DNA from: Paludibacter sp. UBA6032
GTDB taxonomy: Bacteria; Bacteroidota; Bacteroidia; Bacteroidales; Paludibacteraceae
Reading direction: 5' to 3'
Assembly (NCBI GenBank): GCA_002427885.1
Contig: DIZI01000003.1
Location: 26,861-32,538 of the forward strand
Length of the DNA stretch: 5,678 nt
This document shows positions 4,768 to 5,678 of the stretch, in pieces. The notes beneath the pieces were generated by a model, which searched no databases, was not told where the DNA came from, and saw only the letters and a program-made list of their open reading frames with translations. The number at the start of each line of letters is the position of its first letter. The stretch's first letter is position 1. The position numbers and the translations under genes were made by a program.

Positions 4768-4863
4768 ATTGGTGTTATGGGGCAAGTCATAGAAAGGAAG
4801 CAGACATAATTATCACGATTAATCAGACATTAGATTACACCCAAAATTAAATATCAAATACTC

Positions 4864-5678
4864 ATGAAAAAAATTTCACTTTTAATTCTATCTCTACTAG
4901 GAATTGCCTTTTTGTCTTTTTCTCAAACAAGAATATCGGATACTTATTCTTGTTTGTTTTCTATAAAGTTAGACAAAAACGATACGGTTGATTTTGTTGT
5001 AACCGATACTGCTTTCACAAAAAAGAAACCTATCATCATTTTTCTCCAAGGTTCTCGGCCTATACCTATAGTTATAAAGTATAGCGATCATACTCAAGTA
5101 ACGTTTCTTTCAAATTTTGATTACTGGAATTTTGTGGATAAATATAATTTCGTAATTATCTCAAAACCACATGTCCCGGTAATCGCACAAGAAAAAACTC
5201 TTAATTCAGATTATGAATCCGTTCCCGATTTAAAATCTCCAAAAAAATTCTCTTCCGAATACTTGAATGACAATTATCTGGAAATGTATGTCAAAAGAAC
5301 GAGAGCTGTAATTGATTTTTTAAGAAAACAAAAGTGGGTAGATAAATCGAATATATCACTTGTGGGACAGTCAGAGGGAGCGATGGTTGCAATCAGCACT
5401 TATAAACAGAAGCCTAATCAAATTAAAGCTGTAGGTTTTTTGTCTGGTTCTGTTGATGGGGCATTTAGTATAGGCATTGTAAATGAGCGAAAACAACAAA
5501 TATTAAAGAAGATAAATTCTTTGGATACTCAAGATCAAATTAATGTTGAATGGGATTTTTGGAAAGATTGTACTAAAGGTATTGATATGTATAATTTTGG
5601 GAAAGCAGATTTGAAAAGTAGGATTAGTTTTGGTCGGAGTTTCAGGGAAGATTTGATTAAAATGAAAAAACCTCTTTT
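4864..5678 (+). CDS. Secreted alpha/beta-hydrolase, 3' end beyond window
   Basis: The open frame begins at ATG 4864 (MKKISLLILSLLGIAFLSFS) and is still open at the window end after 271 codons. Residues 4-18 are hydrophobic and cleavage is likely after S20 (SFS-QTR), so the product is exported to the periplasm or beyond. IIIFLQGS (about 59-66) resembles the strand and oxyanion turn of alpha/beta-hydrolases. Helix-forming YVKRTRAVIDFLRKQKWVDKSN leads to ISLVGQSEGAMVA, in which GQSEG (168-172) is the nucleophile elbow with Ser170. The last visible residues, LIKMKKPLF, look like the strand just before the catalytic acid, so the Asp and His are expected outside the window. Substrate unknown: an esterase, lipase or acyl-peptidase are all possible. 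The upstream leader AAATATCAAATACTC has no Shine-Dalgarno. No stop or frameshift is seen. Confidence 0.85.
   Translation, partial: MKKISLLILSLLGIAFLSFSQTRISDTYSCLFSIKLDKNDTVDFVVTDTAFTKKKPIIIFLQGSRPIPIVIKYSDHTQVTFLSNFDYWNFVDKYNFVIISKPHVPVIAQEKTLNSDYESVPDLKSPKKFSSEYLNDNYLEMYVKRTRAVIDFLRKQKWVDKSNISLVGQSEGAMVAISTYKQKPNQIKAVGFLSGSVDGAFSIGIVNERKQQILKKINSLDTQDQINVEWDFWKDCTKGIDMYNFGKADLKSRISFGRSFREDLIKMKKPL

Overview
The window looks like an accessory region of a Bacteroidota chromosome. The evidence is the low GC content of the genes, ATG starts preceded by A-rich leaders without clear Shine-Dalgarno sequences, an exported CarboxypepD_reg-like protein, a NodB-type lipoprotein, and several families of palindromic intergenic repeats. 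I cannot name a genus. All convincing genes are on the + strand.

Region 1 (1-1640) looks like a mobile cassette. It holds two adjacent genes for HEPN-like proteins (42-599 and 638-1459), each with an RNxxxH motif typical of the HEPN fold; the second also has an N-terminal zinc-ribbon-like Cys/His cluster. The sequence GCCTCGGTCGT occurs at both ends (1-11 and 1631-1641). The first bases of the cassette (TTAGCAGCA, 11-19) are the reverse complement of bases just after the second gene (TGCTGCTAA, 1475-1483). This is the geometry of an integron cassette with its attC site, although the bases do not match the classical attC consensus. No integrase is in the window.

Region 2 (1641-1921) is a gene-free, strongly structured stretch with three successive hairpins. 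Region 3 (1922-2926) carries an exported protein with a CarboxypepD_reg-like beta-sandwich and a 62-residue two-helix membrane protein.

Region 4 (2971-3559) is a GIY-YIG endonuclease gene bracketed by inverted copies of a palindromic repeat, followed by seven tandem 24-bp units derived from the same repeat. The downstream repeat supplies the last codons and stop of the nuclease gene. It reads as a nuclease-associated repeat element, analogous in layout to REP elements with their transposases.

Region 5 (3560-5678) has a repeat-rich spacer, a polysaccharide deacetylase lipoprotein (3824-4585), a second spacer with inverted repeats, and the first 271 codons of a secreted alpha/beta-hydrolase that runs off the window.

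Four copies of a palindrome based on CCGATAGCTATCGG lie in four different spacers (near 1601, 2683, 3740 and 4684), so it is probably a genome-wide repeat family. Apart from the HEPN pair there is no sign that the genes form one pathway; the unifying theme is repeats and recombination sites.
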